Source of the DNA: CAUJGP01 sp964612425
GTDB lineage: Bacteria > Bdellovibrionota > Bdellovibrionia > Bdellovibrionales > Bdellovibrionaceae
Direction: 5' to 3'
Assembly (NCBI GenBank): GCA_964612425.1
Contig: CAZTDX010000002.1
Location: 1 to 64,000, forward strand
DNA length: 64,000 bases
Positions 9,263-18,338 of this stretch are shown in pieces. Made by a program: the position numbers and the translations under genes. The notes beneath the pieces are model-generated. The model did no database searches. It saw only the letters and a list, made by a program, of their open reading frames with translations, and had not been told where the DNA came from. Within the stretch, counting starts at the first letter, position 1; every line of letters starts with the position of its first letter.

Positions 9263-9679
9263 ATGAAAAATGGTTATCAAAAATACAAAAATACGGCTGT
9301 CACAAGTGCAAGTAAAGAAAAGATTCTTTTAATGTTGTACGAAGGTGCGATAAAATTCACTAAACGTGCTATCAAAGCTTGTGAAGAAAAAAATATTGCT
9401 GAGCGGGGGCTTAATATTGGGAGAGCCTGCGATATCGTCATGGAACTCAATAATACTCTTGATCATAAAATTGGCGGAGAGATCAGCTCCAACTTAGAGC
9501 GGCTTTATATTTTTATTACCGATCAACTCACCAAAGCCAACATAACGGGAGACCCTATGTATCTTCATGATTCACTCAAAATTATGGAAACTCTCAACGA
9601 AGGCTGGGTCCAAGCTATTGAAAAAATAAAAAAAGGAGAAGAACTTGAGTCTACTCCTAAAACTGGCACAGAAAAGTAG
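9263..9679 (+). CDS. fliS: Flagellar export chaperone FliS
   Basis: A 138-aa cytoplasmic chaperone that binds the flagellin C-terminus before export. The N-terminal YQKYKNTAVTSASKEKILLM matches the family (Y...T.V.TAS.EKLI.MLY), followed by LYEGAIKFTKRA. The length is normal with a slightly extended charged C-terminus. GAGGAG lies 12 bp upstream, a little far. The gap after fliD is 191 bp. The next gene starts 8 bp after it ends. Confidence 0.93.
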   Translation: MKNGYQKYKNTAVTSASKEKILLMLYEGAIKFTKRAIKACEEKNIAERGLNIGRACDIVMELNNTLDHKIGGEISSNLERLYIFITDQLTKANITGDPMYLHDSLKIMETLNEGWVQAIEKIKKGEELESTPKTGTEK

Positions 9680-9687
9680 GTTTTCAT

Positions 9688-10101
9688 TTGCTCAGAGATT
9701 TTTATTATCAAAAAAAGCATTTTCTGGAAGAATTTTTAAAAATTACTAATGATGGAATTGCGCACTTTTCTCTGGGAAATATTGATAGTATTGATGACTT
9801 TTATTTAAATAGAGAATCCATAATAGAAATACTTCAGCGACTTGATGATAAAATTTCTCAATCTGAGAGAAATTTTGATGAAAACAGATCACTCTCCTCT
9901 ATAACAGAAATCAAACAACTTCAAATTGATATTCAAGAGATTACCCAGAACATCTTATCCAAAGATTTGATCGCCCTAGATCTTATAACTCAGGCTAAAG
10001 CTGAAATCACAACTCACCTTCAAAGTCTTAAAAAGAATAAAAAAGTTGTTTCCTCTTACAAGACAAAAGTAGAACACCATCAACTAGACGAAGAAGTCTA
10101 A
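9688..10101 (+). CDS. Helical protein, possible FliT/FlgN-like chaperone
   Basis: A 137-aa, predominantly helical, charged protein with no signal peptide. I do not recognise its sequence family. Its place directly after fliS, its size and its all-helical character match the FliT/FlgN class of flagellar chaperones, which are poorly conserved in sequence. It starts at TTG 9688, since no ATG is available near the beginning, with a weak AGTAGG upstream. Translational coupling to fliS is likely because of the 8-bp gap. Confidence 0.5.
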   Translation: MLRDFYYQKKHFLEEFLKITNDGIAHFSLGNIDSIDDFYLNRESIIEILQRLDDKISQSERNFDENRSLSSITEIKQLQIDIQEITQNILSKDLIALDLITQAKAEITTHLQSLKKNKKVVSSYKTKVEHHQLDEEV

Positions 10102-10268
10102 CATCAATTTGCGTTTGAAAGCTAACTCAACCAATGGGCAGAATTACCCTTCATCGTCAAATCACTGACTAAGACTATATTCATTTGTTGAGAAAAAATA
10201 ATTCTAAAGACCGGTGATTCCATACAATTTTAACAATTAACTTTAGTGCATTAGGATTAAAGGCCCGA

Positions 10269-10284
10269 TGGCATCTCTATTGCT
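10269..10284 (+). promoter_or_regulatory. Sigma-54-like promoter upstream of the TPR/GT9 operon
   Basis: TGGCAT-CTCTA-TTGCT has the GG-N10-GC spacing of sigma-54 promoters (GG 10270-10271, GC 10282-10283) and differs from TGGCACG-N4-TTGCW at two core positions. It predicts transcription from about 10295, 44 nt before the start codon at 10339. It needs an enhancer-binding activator, and I see no activator gene nearby. Confidence 0.45.
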
Positions 10285-10338
10285 ATCTATATTTATAAGA
10301 TAACAAAGGATTGATCTACCAAGGAAAGAGAAACAAAG

Positions 10339-11214
10339 ATGCTTGATATTGAAACTGCAAATTCCCTTTTAGAAAACAACCAGGAATTATTTTTAGCCAA
10401 CGCCCTTATCGCCCGTGAGGTGCAAAAAAATAATTATGATTATAATTTGGTTTTTAAGCTCGGTAAAGGGTATCTAAAAAATCAAAACTTTGAAGCTGCT
10501 AAAACGTGCTTTTTAATTCTTAAAAATGCTGACACGAACCATTTTGAATATCATTTTTATTTGGCTCAATCTTGTGAAGCCCTCGGCGAGCTAACTGAGG
10601 CACGTGAAATCTATCTTGATGCGCTTTTAATCTCTACTATGGATTTAAATCTCTTATTTGAAGCTTATAAAAATATTGGAAATATTTATCTCAAAGAAAA
10701 AAATATTGAAACCGCAGAAGATTTTTATCACAAAGCCTATTCGCTCAATCCCGAGTCGCCGCAACTATTAGTCAATTTAGGAACATTAGAAATGCAAAAA
10801 GAAGACGCCTCACGTTCCATTGAGCGATTTAGAAGTGCTCTCCAGATAAATCCTCAATTTGCTCCAGCGTGGGTTGGCTTAGCGCTTTCCTATCAAAACT
10901 TTGGAGAGCAAAGTCTAGCCTGGGCCAGCATTTTAAAAGCCATTGAGTGTGATCATAAAAATGCTACGGCTCTTCTTTTGCTTTCCCAGTGGAGTGTAAA
11001 AAACAATAATGTCGAACTCGCAGTTAAGCATTTAATGAATTACTTTGATTGTGGAGAGTTTGATGATCAACTCAGCCAATGTTTTATTGAATTGTGCGTT
11101 CAAATAAATAATTTTAATTTAGCACGAATTGAAATCGAACGCGCCCTTTTATGGAATCCAAAAAACGTGGAGTTACTCAAATTTGACAGGATCTTATCAC
11201 AATATGGATTTTAA
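10339..11214 (+). CDS. Tetratricopeptide repeat protein
   Basis: A 291-aa cytoplasmic protein made almost entirely of TPR units, with clear repeats at about 100-135 (YKNIGNIYLKEKNIETAEDF) and 136-200 (LLVNLGTLEMQKEDASRSIE, then APAWVGLALSYQNFGEQ). It is probably a scaffold with no catalytic motif. GGAAAGAG lies before the ATG. Its 3' end overlaps the next gene by 11 bp, so the two are co-translated with the MAF-like and GT9 genes. That suggests it recruits substrates or partners for a glycosylation system, an inference from context only. Confidence 0.8.
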   Translation: MLDIETANSLLENNQELFLANALIAREVQKNNYDYNLVFKLGKGYLKNQNFEAAKTCFLILKNADTNHFEYHFYLAQSCEALGELTEAREIYLDALLISTMDLNLLFEAYKNIGNIYLKEKNIETAEDFYHKAYSLNPESPQLLVNLGTLEMQKEDASRSIERFRSALQINPQFAPAWVGLALSYQNFGEQSLAWASILKAIECDHKNATALLLLSQWSVKNNNVELAVKHLMNYFDCGEFDDQLSQCFIELCVQINNFNLARIEIERALLWNPKNVELLKFDRILSQYGF

Positions 11215-11641
11215 CAATCAATCTCAAAAAGATGCCAAGGCCTGGATTAAATTCATTACCCCGAAACTGTTAAGCACATTTAAATTAAATACTGAGGTCA
11301 TCATTTTAGGCTTGGGCACGGGAGAGCATGTTGAATTGTTTCAAAAAGAATTTCCTGAATTTCAGATTACGGTCGTTGATCCTCGTCGAGAGAATTTTAT
11401 AAACTTTCAATCCAAATTCCAACAAAACATTAAATACATCAGTACGCTCGAAGGGGTTCGAATTCTTAAAAAGTCAATGATTCATTCAACACTGCCCGTT
11501 CCCATCCTCGAATTCCGCCCTGCTTGGTATCCAGAAAAAATTTTCTTTCAATGGGCCCATAGAACACTTATGGGTTTTGATGAGTGGAATGATTGGACTG
11601 AAACCAGAGCCCTATTCATTTTAGAGAGCCTGGTTCTATGA
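11204..11641 (+). CDS. Short Rossmann-fold protein resembling the MAF/DUF115 N-terminal part
   Basis: A 145-aa protein with a nucleotide-binding-like loop EVIILGLGTGEHVELF near residues 30-45 followed by TVVDPRREN, the pattern of an SAM-type Rossmann domain. The 'GLGTGEHV' form also resembles the start of MAF/DUF115 (MptE-like) proteins, which act in flagellin glycosylation in other bacteria but are much longer. I start at ATG 11204, inside the end of the TPR gene, because the longer frame from 11129 lies entirely within that gene. The stop overlaps the GT9 start by 4 bp. Function uncertain. Confidence 0.6.
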   Translation: MDFNNQSQKDAKAWIKFITPKLLSTFKLNTEVIILGLGTGEHVELFQKEFPEFQITVVDPRRENFINFQSKFQQNIKYISTLEGVRILKKSMIHSTLPVPILEFRPAWYPEKIFFQWAHRTLMGFDEWNDWTETRALFILESLVL

Positions 11642-12867
11642 ACTCTATCTCTTTAGCTATTTCACTTCTTCGACTAGGTGATCTTTTAATGCACGGTCAT
11701 GTTTTAAAAGCTTTATCAAAAGAAAAAAATTCTCAAATCAGTCTCCTCACACATCCCTTTTATGATTCCATTTCCTTTTTATTCCCATTTATAGATAAAG
11801 TTTATTTACTGGAACGGGAGTCCTGTCAACACTCTCTCGGCGAGCCGAACCTTAATAAAATTTGGCCCCTCCATCATATAGAAGCCCTTTTAGAAAAAAT
11901 AAACAGTGTTTCATACCAGACAGCCATCGACCTCACGCACACGGAGCATAGCTTTCGTTGGCTTACATTTATTGATGCAAAAGAAAAAGTAGGGGTCTGT
12001 TATGATAAACTCCTCAAGCATAAAAGCCTCATAGCTCCAAATCCTTATTTAACTTACTTGCACTCCACGCCTCAATCTCAATATCATTTTATTGATCTTT
12101 TTAAACAAGCACTTAAGCTGCCACTGGAGCCATTACCAAAGGCCACATTAAGATCGCCGCACAAACCAAAAATTATTTTGCAAACGCTGACCAGTGACCC
12201 CAAAAAAAATTGGCCGATGACGAATTGGAAAAAACTCATTCCGCTCATTCTTGATTTCGTACCAAATTCTGAAATTCAAATACTGACCAGCAAAGCAGAA
12301 CACCCGAAGGTAGACGCTGCGTTTGGTGATCTCTCGTGGTCGGGACTCTGTGACATATTGTGCACCACACTTCAAGAAACATACACACTTCTTAAAAGTG
12401 CTAGCGTGCTTATTAGTCTTGATACCGCAATAAAACATTTAGCGACTTGGTCAGAAACACCGATCATTGAATTAGCCATAGGAAGTAGTAACCCCTTTGA
12501 AACCGGCGCCTATCAAGAAGATGCCATCATACTTTGCCCTCAAGTATCCTGCGCCCCCTGTCGCCACTCTTCAGCTTGCTCACAAAAAGAATTTCTGTGT
12601 CATTCAGAAATAACTCCGGAGCTTGTTTTAAAATCGCTACTCAATTTATTGCTTGCTCATAACCCTAAATGCAGCAACAGTAAAATGTTTTATCCCACGG
12701 ATCAATTTCATCAAGAACACTTAGAGTCGCTCAACGCAAACGTCAATATTTATAAAGTTAAACAAAACAAATCAGGCTGGTTTATGCTTACTAAACCTAA
12801 CCTTTCACCCATTGAGGATCAAAACAATGCAAGAAGAGATCAGAAACCATTTGAAGCTTGTTACTAA
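11638..12867 (+). CDS. Glycosyltransferase family 9 (heptosyltransferase-like)
   Basis: A 409-aa GT9/GT-B enzyme. The N-terminal part carries ISLLRLGDLLMHGHVLKAL. The donor-binding C-terminal lobe has LISLDTAIKHLATWSETPII and GSSNPFETGAY, the typical GT9 region. A Cys cluster, CAPCRHSSAC, lies near residue 305. Enzymes of this family add heptose or similar sugars to LPS cores or, in some systems, to proteins. The start ATG overlaps the previous stop by 4 bp. With the MAF-like neighbour and the nearby filament genes, protein glycosylation is a fair alternative to LPS synthesis. Confidence 0.85.
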   Translation: MNSISLAISLLRLGDLLMHGHVLKALSKEKNSQISLLTHPFYDSISFLFPFIDKVYLLERESCQHSLGEPNLNKIWPLHHIEALLEKINSVSYQTAIDLTHTEHSFRWLTFIDAKEKVGVCYDKLLKHKSLIAPNPYLTYLHSTPQSQYHFIDLFKQALKLPLEPLPKATLRSPHKPKIILQTLTSDPKKNWPMTNWKKLIPLILDFVPNSEIQILTSKAEHPKVDAAFGDLSWSGLCDILCTTLQETYTLLKSASVLISLDTAIKHLATWSETPIIELAIGSSNPFETGAYQEDAIILCPQVSCAPCRHSSACSQKEFLCHSEITPELVLKSLLNLLLAHNPKCSNSKMFYPTDQFHQEHLESLNANVNIYKVKQNKSGWFMLTKPNLSPIEDQNNARRDQKPFEACY

Positions 12868-13012
12868 AAGAATCGAAAAACTCTCTCAAGAATGCCAAAT
12901 TAAAAATGGTTATAATGTTAGAACGGCTCGACTTCGTTTATTAACAGAATTAGTTCGAGAACAAATTGATTTAAAAATACAAGTTCAAAAACAAGAAATT
13001 TCAATACTCTAA
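12827..13012 (+). CDS. Small hypothetical helical protein
   Basis: A 61-aa charged, probably helical protein (KRIEKLSQECQ, LTELVREQIDLKIQ). I do not recognise it. ATG 12827 has GAGG 9 bp upstream; the longer TTG frame from 12812 adds only five residues. Its first 41 bp overlap the end of the GT9 gene, so it is the last gene of that operon and translationally coupled. No predicted function. Confidence 0.55.
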   Translation: MQEEIRNHLKLVTKRIEKLSQECQIKNGYNVRTARLRLLTELVREQIDLKIQVQKQEISIL

Positions 13013-13081
13013 ACTCGCTTAAATTGCAGCAAAACAAGGCATGTTTATCACTGTCGCGAACTCTTAAGAGTCAATTTTTTA

Positions 13082-13108
13082 TCAATCAGTGCTTGTCAGC
13101 GCCGATGA
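13082..13108 (+). promoter_or_regulatory. Sigma-28-like promoter upstream of TIGR03546
   Basis: TCAA (13082-13085), 15 bp, then GCCGATGA (13101-13108) matches the FliA consensus at 3/4 and 7/8 positions. Transcription would start near 13115, about 80 nt before the gene. A hairpin GGAACCA/TGGTTCC (about 13145-13175) lies in the leader. Confidence 0.35.
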
Positions 13109-13194
13109 TTAATCCTATGATTTTCAAAAAAACTACAAAATGCTGGAACCATTTACATTAAAAAGCTGTGGTTCCGCTATAAGGATTGAAAATT

Positions 13195-13719
13195 ATGAGT
13201 TTAATTCTTCAACAGATTTTTAAATTTTTTAAATTACTGAACTCTGAAACGGGTCATAATCAAATTGCGGCAGGAGTGGCTCTCGGCTTTGTCTTAGGCT
13301 TATCACCCACTCTTTCACTACAAACATTTCTTGTTTTCTTATTGATCTTGTTTTTCAGAGTTCAAGCGGGAGCAGCCTTTTTATCGGCCTTTTTCTTTAA
13401 ATTTATTGGATTTCTTTTAGACCCAGTAGCAGATCCTATAGGTCGCTTCGTATTAGAGCAGGGCTCACTAAGACCACTCTATATTCAGCTCTACAATATG
13501 CCTTTAATTCCTCTCACGCGCTTTAATAACTCTATCGTGATGGGATCTGGATTGTTGGCATTCCTGCTTTTCCCATTTATTTTTGTTTTAACTCGAACAC
13601 TTATTTTAAAATACCGCGAACTCATTGTCCAACGGCTGAAAGGAACCAAACTATGGAAAGCTTTTGCCGCCACTGGATTTTACAAATGGTATTGCACTTA
13701 CGAATCTCTCTACCGATAA
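13195..13719 (+). CDS. TIGR03546 family membrane protein
   Basis: A 174-aa inner-membrane protein with about three to four hydrophobic segments (VALGFVLGLSPTLSLQTFLV, AFLLFPFIFVLTRTLIL). LLDPVADPIGR and PLTRFNNSIVMGS match the TIGR03546 family, a DUF2062-like group of unknown role that is normally paired with TIGR03545. I start at ATG 13195 because AAGGA lies 9 bp upstream; the TTG frame from 13186 would include only three more residues. The partner gene follows after 12 bp. Confidence 0.85.
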   Translation: MSLILQQIFKFFKLLNSETGHNQIAAGVALGFVLGLSPTLSLQTFLVFLLILFFRVQAGAAFLSAFFFKFIGFLLDPVADPIGRFVLEQGSLRPLYIQLYNMPLIPLTRFNNSIVMGSGLLAFLLFPFIFVLTRTLILKYRELIVQRLKGTKLWKAFAATGFYKWYCTYESLYR

Positions 13720-13731
13720 GAAGGATTAATT

Positions 13732-15738
13732 ATGACCACTGAATCTTCTCAAGGACAAAAAGCCGAATCCGTAAAGAAAAAAGGGATTATTCGCTGGGAG
13801 GCCATTCTCCCCATTTCAATTATTATTGCACTTATTGTATCTTATTTTGTTTTATTTTTTGATTCAAATCTTAAGAAGGCTCTTGAATTTATCGGCTATA
13901 GTGCCTTGGGGGCTGAAGTAAATGTCGAAAGCATCCATTCCAGTTTTTCCAATGCTTCTATTTCAATAAAAGGAATTCAACTCACTAATAGCGATAAACC
14001 AAGCCATAACTTACTCAGCATTGGCGAAATTAAATTTGGGATGAGCTGGGATGCTCTTTTGAGAGGAAAAATCCTTATTGAGATTGCGTCTATTGAACAA
14101 ATTCAAATTGATTCTGCTCGTAAAACTCCGGGACGTGTAAAACCACCTGAACCCGTCAGTAATGAGCCTTCTGTCATTGAAAAAGAAGGAAAAAAATTAA
14201 CCAAACAAGCTCTCGATGCCACAAAAGAAGAATATAACGAAAACATTCTTGGAGATATTGCTGCCCTCCTTTCAGGTGGTAGCTCCCAAGAACAATTGAA
14301 GGCCCTTGAGGGTCAGTTACAATCTAAAGAAAAACTAGCCCAAGTACAAAAGGAATTAACCACTAAACAAACAGAGTGGAATGCTAAGTTTAAAAATCTT
14401 CCTCAACAAAAAGAGTTTAATGATTGGAATGATCGTTTTAAAAAAATAAAAACAAAAGATTTTAAAACTCCGCAAGAGTTACAAGACTCTCTCGCTCAAT
14501 TTCAAAAACTGATTCAAGAAATTAATACCAAAGCTAAAGATGTCGATAAATCAGGCCAAGAGCTTAATGCTGATCTTAAGTATTTTGACACCCAAGCTAA
14601 AGAATTAGAAAAATTGGTTCAATCAGACATGAAGTCTTTAGAAGCCCATTTTAAAGTTCCAAAACTAGATGCTCAGGCCATGACAAAAGCTCTTTTTCAA
14701 AAATACGCAGGCCCCTACTTGGCTCAATTTAGCAAATATCAAAAACTCGCCCATCAATATCTTCCCCCGGGATTATTGCAAAAAAAATCCGAACAGAAAA
14801 AAGAAGATGAAAACATCCAAATCCAACCAAGAGCCAGAGATCGTGGCATTAGTTATGAATTTGGTAAACCAAACTCCTACCCGTTCTTTTGGCTTAAAAA
14901 AGCACTCATAAGCTCAAAAGCAACGCCGAGCATTCCTGGTCTTGGTAACTTAACGGGCGAAGCTCTGAATGTAACTTCAAATCAAACTTTAATTGGGCAA
15001 CCGACACAATTAAATTTCCGTGGAGACTTCCCTGCTCTTGAAATTAATGGAGTGGATGCTCAGCTTACATTAAATCACACAAAACATCCCTATAAAGAAT
15101 CCTTCAGTGCAAAAGTGGCATCTTACCCAGTGGATAAAAAAATGCTCGTTGCAAGCAAAGATATTGAGCTTGGCTTTTCTAAAGCTGTGGGCTCTACTCT
15201 TATTAAGGCGAATTACTCTGATAGTCTTTTGGATTTTTCCATTTCTAATGCCTATAAACAATTAGACTATATTGTCTCTGCCTCCAATAAAGAAGTGGAT
15301 AATATTCTTAAATCCATTATGTCTAAAATACCGATGTGGACCATTGACGCCAGTGGCTCAGGAATCCTCCCAGATCTTCCAGTTGAATTAAAGTCCAATT
15401 TGGGAAAAGAAATTTCCAGTGGTTTTGAGCGAGTTTTGCAGCAAAAAATTGATGAAGCCAAAGCCAAGATCAAAAAAATTATTGATGAAGCCATCGGAAA
15501 AGAAAAATCAAAATTCGAATATGAGCTAAATAAAGCTAAATCTCAAGCTGAAGCAGAAATTAAAAAAATTAAAGACACTCTCGATAAACAAAAATCTGAA
15601 ATGGAAAACAAAGCAGATGCTGCAAAAAAAGAAGAGGGAAATAAAGCCCAAAAGCAATTAGAATCAGAGGTTAAAAAACGTTTGGGCCCCGATGCTCAAA
15701 AGAAATTAGACGATTTAAAAAAGAAAATTAAGTTTTAA
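13732..15738 (+). CDS. TIGR03545 family AsmA-like membrane protein
   Basis: A 668-aa protein with one N-terminal membrane anchor (about residues 25-45, ILPISIIIALIVSYFVLFF). An AsmA-like segment follows (about 55-135: LGAEVNVESIHSSF, ISIKGIQLTN). The middle (about 185-310) and C-terminus (about 560-668) are long Lys/Glu/Gln-rich coiled coils. The bulk should lie in the periplasm. AsmA-like proteins bridge inner and outer membrane and help move lipid, so a role in envelope biogenesis is plausible. It forms an operon with TIGR03546 (12-bp gap). The last 11 bp overlap the convergent uppP gene. Confidence 0.85.
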   Translation: MTTESSQGQKAESVKKKGIIRWEAILPISIIIALIVSYFVLFFDSNLKKALEFIGYSALGAEVNVESIHSSFSNASISIKGIQLTNSDKPSHNLLSIGEIKFGMSWDALLRGKILIEIASIEQIQIDSARKTPGRVKPPEPVSNEPSVIEKEGKKLTKQALDATKEEYNENILGDIAALLSGGSSQEQLKALEGQLQSKEKLAQVQKELTTKQTEWNAKFKNLPQQKEFNDWNDRFKKIKTKDFKTPQELQDSLAQFQKLIQEINTKAKDVDKSGQELNADLKYFDTQAKELEKLVQSDMKSLEAHFKVPKLDAQAMTKALFQKYAGPYLAQFSKYQKLAHQYLPPGLLQKKSEQKKEDENIQIQPRARDRGISYEFGKPNSYPFFWLKKALISSKATPSIPGLGNLTGEALNVTSNQTLIGQPTQLNFRGDFPALEINGVDAQLTLNHTKHPYKESFSAKVASYPVDKKMLVASKDIELGFSKAVGSTLIKANYSDSLLDFSISNAYKQLDYIVSASNKEVDNILKSIMSKIPMWTIDASGSGILPDLPVELKSNLGKEISSGFERVLQQKIDEAKAKIKKIIDEAIGKEKSKFEYELNKAKSQAEAEIKKIKDTLDKQKSEMENKADAAKKEEGNKAQKQLESEVKKRLGPDAQKKLDDLKKKIKF

Positions 15739-16543
15739 ATCTAAAATATCCGAGAAGCAAAATAACCGTGCCGAGAATGATTCGATAAATTCCAAACCAA
15801 CGAAAAACTCCATTTTGTCGACTGAGGAGCGCCACAAATCCTCGAATCGCTACAATGGCAAAGGCGAATGAAAGTGCCAATCCCATTAAGAGGGAAATAA
15901 CCTGATCGCTTTCGATGGTGGGGTAAATTTTTATTGTTTTAAGTAAAGTGGCACCTGCCAATGTTGGCAATGCTAGAAAAAATGAAAATTCAGTCGCGTG
16001 TCTCTTATCTAATCCCACTAAAAGTCCACCGATGATTGTTGCTGCAGAGCGCGAAACTCCAGGGATAAATGCGAAACACTGAAAGAATCCTATCACAAGT
16101 GCTTGTGTTAAAGTCATTTTATTGATGTGAGTTTTTAAATCATGAGACGAATCATCAGTGATGTGCTCTGAATCTTTCACCAACTTTCTATCTACAAATA
16201 TAAGGACAATGCCTCCAATTAATAAGGACCAAGCAACAATGCTCACACTCGTTAAAATCGAATCGATGCGATTTTTAACAGCAAGTCCAATAATGGCTGC
16301 CGGAAGAAATCCCACAATGATTTTTAAATAAAATTGTTTATTTATTGGAAAAAACTTTTTCCAATAAATCAGTAGCACTGCGAGTATGGCGCCAAATTGA
16401 ATGATCACATTGAATTGCGTTATAAACGAACTTGTTAGTCCCATAAACTGTGATGCTACAATCAAATGACCTGTGGATGAAACAGGGAGATACTCAGTAA
16501 TCCCTTCAATAAATGACAAAATGAAAACTTCCAAAAAACTCAC
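15728..16543 (-). CDS. uppP: Undecaprenyl-diphosphatase
   Basis: A 271-aa multi-pass membrane enzyme that removes a phosphate from undecaprenyl diphosphate to recycle the peptidoglycan lipid carrier. Both signatures are present: EGITEYLPVSSTGHLIV (residues 13-29) and PGVSRSAATIIGG (about 162-174), containing the catalytic Glu/Ser and Arg residues. Length is normal. It starts at GTG 16543 with AGAGGAG 8 bp upstream. The tail overlaps the convergent TIGR03545 gene by 11 bp with no terminator between them. Confidence 0.96.
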   Translation of the reverse strand: MSFLEVFILSFIEGITEYLPVSSTGHLIVASQFMGLTSSFITQFNVIIQFGAILAVLLIYWKKFFPINKQFYLKIIVGFLPAAIIGLAVKNRIDSILTSVSIVAWSLLIGGIVLIFVDRKLVKDSEHITDDSSHDLKTHINKMTLTQALVIGFFQCFAFIPGVSRSAATIIGGLLVGLDKRHATEFSFFLALPTLAGATLLKTIKIYPTIESDQVISLLMGLALSFAFAIVAIRGFVALLSRQNGVFRWFGIYRIILGTVILLLGYFRFKT

Positions 16544-16724
16544 TGAAAAATCTCCTCTAAAATTTTAATTTTTGAGAGTCGTATAACTGCCTCTCACTTC
16601 TTACTATAAAAATAATTTATAGATGAACGATAATGACTTATGCCAGCAAAATTAAGCAGTTTAAAAAAAAACTTTGTCAAATTAAATTTATTAAATGATG
16701 CTTCAAAAAACAAGGAGGGGTTCT

Positions 16725-18287
16725 ATGTTAAAATATGTTTCTAAACAAATGTTATGGATTACGATGACGCTTTCAATGACGGTCGTCTCGTCAAATCTTT
16801 TTGCGGTTGAGTATCTCGTGAAATTTAAACCTACTGGCTATTCACAAGTTCTATCAATGAGCGGATTCACACTTAAGGATGTCAACCAGGATGCCGATTT
16901 AATGAAAATCGATGTCCCCAAAGAAGATGTCATTCAAGTGATTTCACAATTGTATCAACAAGGAGGAGTTGAATACGTTGTGCCAAATGCGCGTGTTCAT
17001 GCGTTTGAAGCGCCTGTTGAAAAGCAAACTCTAAAAGAACAATGGCATATTGCTAAAATCAAAGCGGAACAAGCTTGGGCCAAAGCAGGAAACCGTGGAT
17101 CAAGAAAAGTAGTCGTTGCCGTGATTGACACAGGGGTTGATTACAATCATCCTTCACTTAAAGATAATATGATTCAAGGTTATGATTTCGCAAAAAATGA
17201 TCAAGATCCTATGGATCAAACAAGCGATCAAAACCCAGGTCACGGAACTCATTGCGCCGGTATCATCGGGGCCACTGGTGTTGTTGAAGGTGGAACGATT
17301 GGAATGAGTCCTGAAGTTTCTATTATGCCTATTCGCTTTTTAGACGAACGTGGAGGCGGCGATTTAAACAATGGTATTAAAGCTATTGATTACGCTATCT
17401 CTAAAAAAGTGGACGTGATCTCTGCTAGCTGGGGAGCTGCAATTTCTCGATCACAAGCAAAACCACTTATTGAAGCTGTTGAAAGAGCGACAAAAGCAGG
17501 AATTCTTTTCGTTGCAGCTGCGGCTAACGACGGAAAAAATAACGATAACTACGAAGTTTATCCTGCAAACTCAAATCTTCCAAACTTTATGTCTATTGCC
17601 GCTTCTGGCCCCAATGATGAAAAACCATCTTGGTCAAACTATGGAACAAAAATGGTTACGATTGCTTCTCCAGGTTTAAATATCGTAAGCACATTACCTA
17701 GTGGAAAATACGATAAATTGTCTGGAACTTCAATGGCGACTCCTTTAGTTGCCGGTCTTGCAGCGTTTATAAAAGCGCAAGATAGCACACTAACTGCGGC
17801 GCAAATCATTTCTATTTTACAATCTTCTGGTGCTAATGTTCAAATTCCCACTCAGTGTGATTGTCGTATTGATGCTCTTGCTGCTACTGAAATGGTTATG
17901 GATAAGAAAATGTATATGGTCCCTGCTGCTGGCACGTTAGCAACAAACCAAACATTAAAAATGGAAACTTTTAATAACCAAGGAAATGTTCAGTATCAAA
18001 GCTCTAACGAAGCTGTCATGAAAGTGGCTGCTGACGGAACTGTCACTGTCGGTCAAAAAGGAGACGCTGTGATTACAGCAGTGGATTCTTCTGGAGCAAA
18101 GGCTGTGTCACGAACTTTCCACGTTGGTACGAAGTCATCGGACCCAGGTACTCCTGACAACCCACCTAGTGACCCAGGAACTCCCGGAACACCTCCTGGC
18201 ATGCCCACTGATTGCCCCTTCAAGACGCCTCTTGAATGTCAAGCAAGCTGCGCTGTTATGCCAGAATTACCTTGGTGTAAAAAGTAA
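16725..18287 (+). CDS. Secreted subtilisin-like serine protease (S8) with C-terminal Big2-like domain
   Basis: A 520-aa exported protease. Signal peptide about 1-29 (TLSMTVVSSNLFA), an inhibitor-I9-like propeptide to about residue 100, then the S8 domain with Asp about 135 (AVIDTG), His about 173 (GHGTHCAG) and Ser about 336 (GTSMATP). Residues about 405-480 look like a Big2-type beta sandwich. A Pro/Asp linker and a 45-residue tail with four Cys end the protein. I start at ATG 16725 because AAGGAGGGG lies just upstream; the frame from 16695 contains this site. A perfect terminator follows. Probable role: degradation of external or prey protein. Confidence 0.93.
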   Translation: MLKYVSKQMLWITMTLSMTVVSSNLFAVEYLVKFKPTGYSQVLSMSGFTLKDVNQDADLMKIDVPKEDVIQVISQLYQQGGVEYVVPNARVHAFEAPVEKQTLKEQWHIAKIKAEQAWAKAGNRGSRKVVVAVIDTGVDYNHPSLKDNMIQGYDFAKNDQDPMDQTSDQNPGHGTHCAGIIGATGVVEGGTIGMSPEVSIMPIRFLDERGGGDLNNGIKAIDYAISKKVDVISASWGAAISRSQAKPLIEAVERATKAGILFVAAAANDGKNNDNYEVYPANSNLPNFMSIAASGPNDEKPSWSNYGTKMVTIASPGLNIVSTLPSGKYDKLSGTSMATPLVAGLAAFIKAQDSTLTAAQIISILQSSGANVQIPTQCDCRIDALAATEMVMDKKMYMVPAAGTLATNQTLKMETFNNQGNVQYQSSNEAVMKVAADGTVTVGQKGDAVITAVDSSGAKAVSRTFHVGTKSSDPGTPDNPPSDPGTPGTPPGMPTDCPFKTPLECQASCAVMPELPWCKK

Positions 18288-18338
18288 ACTGCTCCAAAAA
18301 TAAACTGTTATAGTTTAACAAGTTTATAAACTATTCTT

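Noticed and set aside
12148..12438. 96-aa minus-strand frame
   Set aside because: Lies wholly antisense to the GT9 gene, with no start signal.
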